From: Rugalucina vietnamica
Lineage: Eukaryota > Mollusca > Bivalvia > Lucinida > Lucinidae
Assembly: GCA_964017185.1 (NCBI GenBank)
Contig: OZ024874.1
Span: 56,399,356-56,463,355 of the forward strand
DNA length: 64,000 nt
Direction of reading: 5' to 3'
Shown here: positions 61,612 through 64,000 of the stretch, piece by piece
Layout: each line of letters starts with the position of its first letter
Position numbering within the stretch: position 1 is the first letter of the stretch
The notes under the pieces: generated by a model
The model's input: only the letters and a program-made list of their open reading frames with translations
Told to the model about the DNA's origin: nothing
Database searches by the model: none
Translations under genes and position numbers: made by a program

Positions 61612-61617
61612 GTTTAG

Positions 61618-61984
61618 TCATCAAAACAAAGAAAAACATTTAAAACGTTTGGAAACAAAATTTTATCGGCGAGAAATAAAGATCGTAAGTTTTTGAATTC
61701 GACGTTATTTCTTTCGCTCCTACATTATCGCCTTACAATTACGTTTCTAATTGGAATTTCCCAAAAATCGACAATGCGTTTACATGTCTGATGCATAACG
61801 ATATGTTTAAATAATAGTGGAGCTGCTTAATGAGAAAATACTTCAGTTGATGATACAAGCATGAAATTTTCACCATCTGTTCTTTACATAACACACATTA
61901 AATTCTGATCCCTGGCCACTTGAAATTCCGCCATTTTCAAGATGGCCGCCAAAAAAAAATTGCCGACAGTTATGAAAGGAATAC
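61618..61984. other. No gene seen
   Basis: Unassigned. Includes TTTTCAAGATGGCCGCC at about 61934, similar to the word at 40948. Confidence 0.45.
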
Positions 61985-62640
61985 ATGTAGTAAATTGCTC
62001 ATATCTCAGGTTGTTTTCATCATAGAACAACAATATTGATACCAAAATAAAGCTAAATGGTTGTTCTTTCAAATAAAGTTCCAATATGCAAATTACCTAA
62101 TTTTCATATTTATGAATATTAATGAGATCTTACTTTTTTGGCTAAAAATTGAGAAAAAAACACATCTTATTTTCTGAACGATGTAAAATGTTAAATCAAA
62201 TGGATAACTATGGTTTTGATATTGATAGACCATAAATTATCATAAATTAACAAAAGCTAATTAGCATGTTCATGAATATTCATTTTAAAACATTTTAAGA
62301 CTTTGTAAGCCCTTATCTATTAGTTTAGTTTAAAAAGTTCATACAGTTTTGCTTATAGCTTAGGTCCTGTTCATCATAGAACATCAGTATTGATACCAAA
62401 ATGAAGCGTAATGATTATTCTTTCCAATGGAGTTCAATTATGCAAATTACTTCATTTGCATATTTATGATATTAAAAGGTCTTATTTTGTTGCCGAAAAA
62501 CTTGAAAAAAAATCACATCTCATTCTCCGAATGATGTAAAATGTTAAATGAGATTTATAACTGTGGCTTTGATATTTCTACACCATAAATTAACAACAGC
62601 CAATTAGCATATTCATGAATATTCATTTTTAATTACTTCA
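61985..62640 (+). repeat. Two direct copies of a ~350-bp AT-rich repeat
   Basis: GTTTTCATCATAGAACAACA / CTGTTCATCATAGAACATCA, TATTGATACCAAAAT(A/G)AAGC, TATGCAAATTAC, GATGTAAAATGTTAAAT and TTCATGAATATTCATTTT occur in the same order in both (from about 62007 and 62360). Each unit carries octamer-like ATGCAAAT words. Confidence 0.75.
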
Positions 62641-62966
62641 AGACTGTATCAGTTTAGTTAAAAAAATTCAAACTGTAAACTGTCTATAAATATCACTTTC
62701 ATTGTAAAATAAGTGTCATTAATACAAGATATATGTCATTGTACTTTCTTTCTAAGCTCGCATGTGTTCACTGGCTAACTGAATATCAAGACGCATTAAT
62801 AATATAAAAACGCATTATTTTTGTAGTGAGCTTCCCACGATTAAATTATTTCCCATCAATTATTTGCTTGCATCTACTAAGTCTGACCAGTCATACCATC
62901 ATCATATCCTTTTTATAGTCTTTTGTCCTCATCTGAGTGTTGGACTTGTTTGACAAGTCTCCTTCT
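62641..62966. other. No gene seen
   Basis: Unassigned AT-rich sequence. Confidence 0.45.
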
Positions 62967-63505
62967 GTTAAAAGTTTCAAACTTACAGCAATTCTCTTTG
63001 GCTCCATGTCGCAAAATCTAAAGGGTCACTTCAATAGGGATTGAATAGCCGAAACCGTAGTATGGTCCATCACCTTTCTCACAAATATACTCACTGCTCT
63101 TAAAGGATCTCAGTTTTATTTTTATTTGCTGTTACTGCAACTGGTGTTATGCCGTGTGGCGGCCCTACAAAGTCTCCCCGTACATCATTGATAGTGCAGA
63201 TTATATTTTCCTTTTGGTCCTTTGATATCAGAGAGGGTATTTTGAGAAATCAGAAAATTATTATTGGTTAAGATTCATTTTCTAACCAACGTTTACTGTA
63301 TTTGGCCCCATTTTGATAAAACAAGTCTTTATTATTGACTACCCTGTTAAAAGTTGCAAAATTACAGCAATTCTCTTTTGCTCCATGTTGCCAATTCTAA
63401 AGGGTCACTGAAGAGGCTTGAATAGCCGAAATCGGGGTATGGCCCATCCCCTTTCTCACAAATATACTGACTGCTTTTAAAGGATCTCAGTTTTATTTTT
63501 ATTCT
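62967..63505 (+). repeat. Repeat R, uninterrupted copy (two units)
   Basis: Two tandem units of about 375 bp, each with CTCT(T)TTGGCTCCATGT, CTAAAGGGTCACT and (C/A)CTTTCTCACAAATATACT(C/G)ACTGC. The first unit includes GTGTGGCGGCCCT and the junction TATATTTTCC-TTTTGGTCC, where LINE3 interrupts the paralogue at 34 kb. Confidence 0.75.
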
Positions 63506-63815
63506 TAGACGACCTCTCCACTCTGAGCGATTCTACGGATCGGCAGTAACCATTCTAACCTCCTTTTCGTCGTCCAACAACACTTCAGGGAAGATTTCCT
63601 TAGCTTGCCGGATCTATTCTGTGCAACTACATTTAGCTTGCATACTTGAGAAATAAAGACTTTAATGTGCTCTACATGTCCATACCATCTTATCTTGCTG
63701 GAGTGAAGCACTACATCTATATCCTGAAGTCCAAGCTTTGAGAGCAGGGAGTCTGAGCTTACTTCATCATTCGCCTTGAAATTACAGATCCAGCACATCA
63801 TTGCACGGTCATTGC
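63505..63815 (-). pseudogene. LINE5: C-terminal fragment of a reverse transcriptase
   Basis: Minus-strand reading NDRAMMCWICNFKANDEVSS followed by LLSKLGLQDIDVVLHSSKIR and WYGHVEH matches the widespread end of LINE polyproteins (NDRAM.RWIC..., L..LG..D.......RWFGHVER). No palm motifs precede it in the window, so it is a short 3' relic. The weakly conserved last part (RSGKLRKSSLKCCW) corresponds to the GRGRPRK.W region. Confidence 0.65.
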
Positions 63816-64000
63816 ACTACAAGCGACAAAGTGTAGCCAGTCATTGATCATGTTTCTGCTGCATGAGGCAGTACATTGGTGAATACACTCGACCTCAAGT
63901 CAAACGTGGCATATTGCGATTTGTGTGGAGAGGGAGTTGTTGGCGGAACTTGCCCTAAGCCGATTTGCAGTGCGTGACTGCAGCCGCCAGTTCACAACCT
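63816..64000. other. No feature seen at window end
   Basis: Possibly the upstream part of the LINE5 relic, but no convincing motif was read. Confidence 0.35.

Overview
This is an AT-rich stretch of an animal nuclear genome, most likely a bivalve mollusc. That call rests on the dense mixture of hairpin-bearing MITE-like repeats and on several repeat types I associate with bivalve genomes: units built on TTTCAGAGAAGA, GCTCA...GGCTCAGG hairpin ends, and a GCCGAGTGGTTAA tRNA-like SINE. There is no bacterial-style gene packing, no operon and no CRISPR array. The only host-gene piece I can support is one MAM-domain exon (46198-46356, + strand) with good splice borders. Nearly everything else recognisable is mobile DNA in different states of decay.

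Layout. 1-4.5 kb: a 5'-truncated LINE (LINE1) with an 8-bp target duplication. 7-10 kb: MITE copies and a CpG-rich TCGCGA block. 10.4-15.6 kb: a repeat-rich block with GTGCAC-rich inverted ends, long microsatellites and a second truncated LINE (LINE2), which sits in one unit of a repeat whose unoccupied unit lies 0.7 kb away. 15.6-22.4 kb: dispersed repeats, a tRNA-like SINE and a broken DDE-transposase remnant. 22.8-25.1 kb: a foldback-type element (element A) with ~580-bp inverted arms and a 5-bp duplication. 30.6-31.4 kb: a short TA-flanked element (element D). 32.2-33.5 kb: an unusual CGTACGAT-rich block. 34-37.8 kb: a broken CR1/L2-like LINE (LINE3) that still shows a 2A-like DVQTNPGP motif, a PHD finger, an endonuclease and a reverse transcriptase; a paralogous uninterrupted target lies at 63 kb. 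42.7-45.9 kb: a second foldback element (element B) with ~566-bp arms and a 5-bp duplication. 46.2 kb: the MAM exon. 47.9-61.6 kb: a 13.7-kb composite (element C) with ~440-bp inverted ends and a perfect 6-bp duplication GTTTAG. 61.7-64 kb: tandem repeats and a LINE fragment.

Element C is the richest part. Inside its palindromic arms lie ~42-bp minisatellites, a coding-intact LINE with a C-terminal C2H2 finger (LINE4), and a very young LTR retrotransposon. The LTR element (49032-55926, 818/816-bp LTRs with only four differences) has one 1666-codon gag-pol frame. Its domain order is gag, protease, integrase, reverse transcriptase, RNase H, that is, Ty1/copia order in a Ty3/gypsy-type polymerase. 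This is the hallmark of the Gmr1 clade, and its gag carries a SCAN-like capsid region, matching the proposed origin of the vertebrate SCAN domain. Two oddities: the first RNase H aspartate is missing, and the flanks show no target-site duplication.

The window therefore reads as a nested mobile-element landscape probably lying in or near introns of a MAM-containing gene. No viral, toxin or bacterial defence system was seen. All family assignments come from reading motifs; no searches were run.
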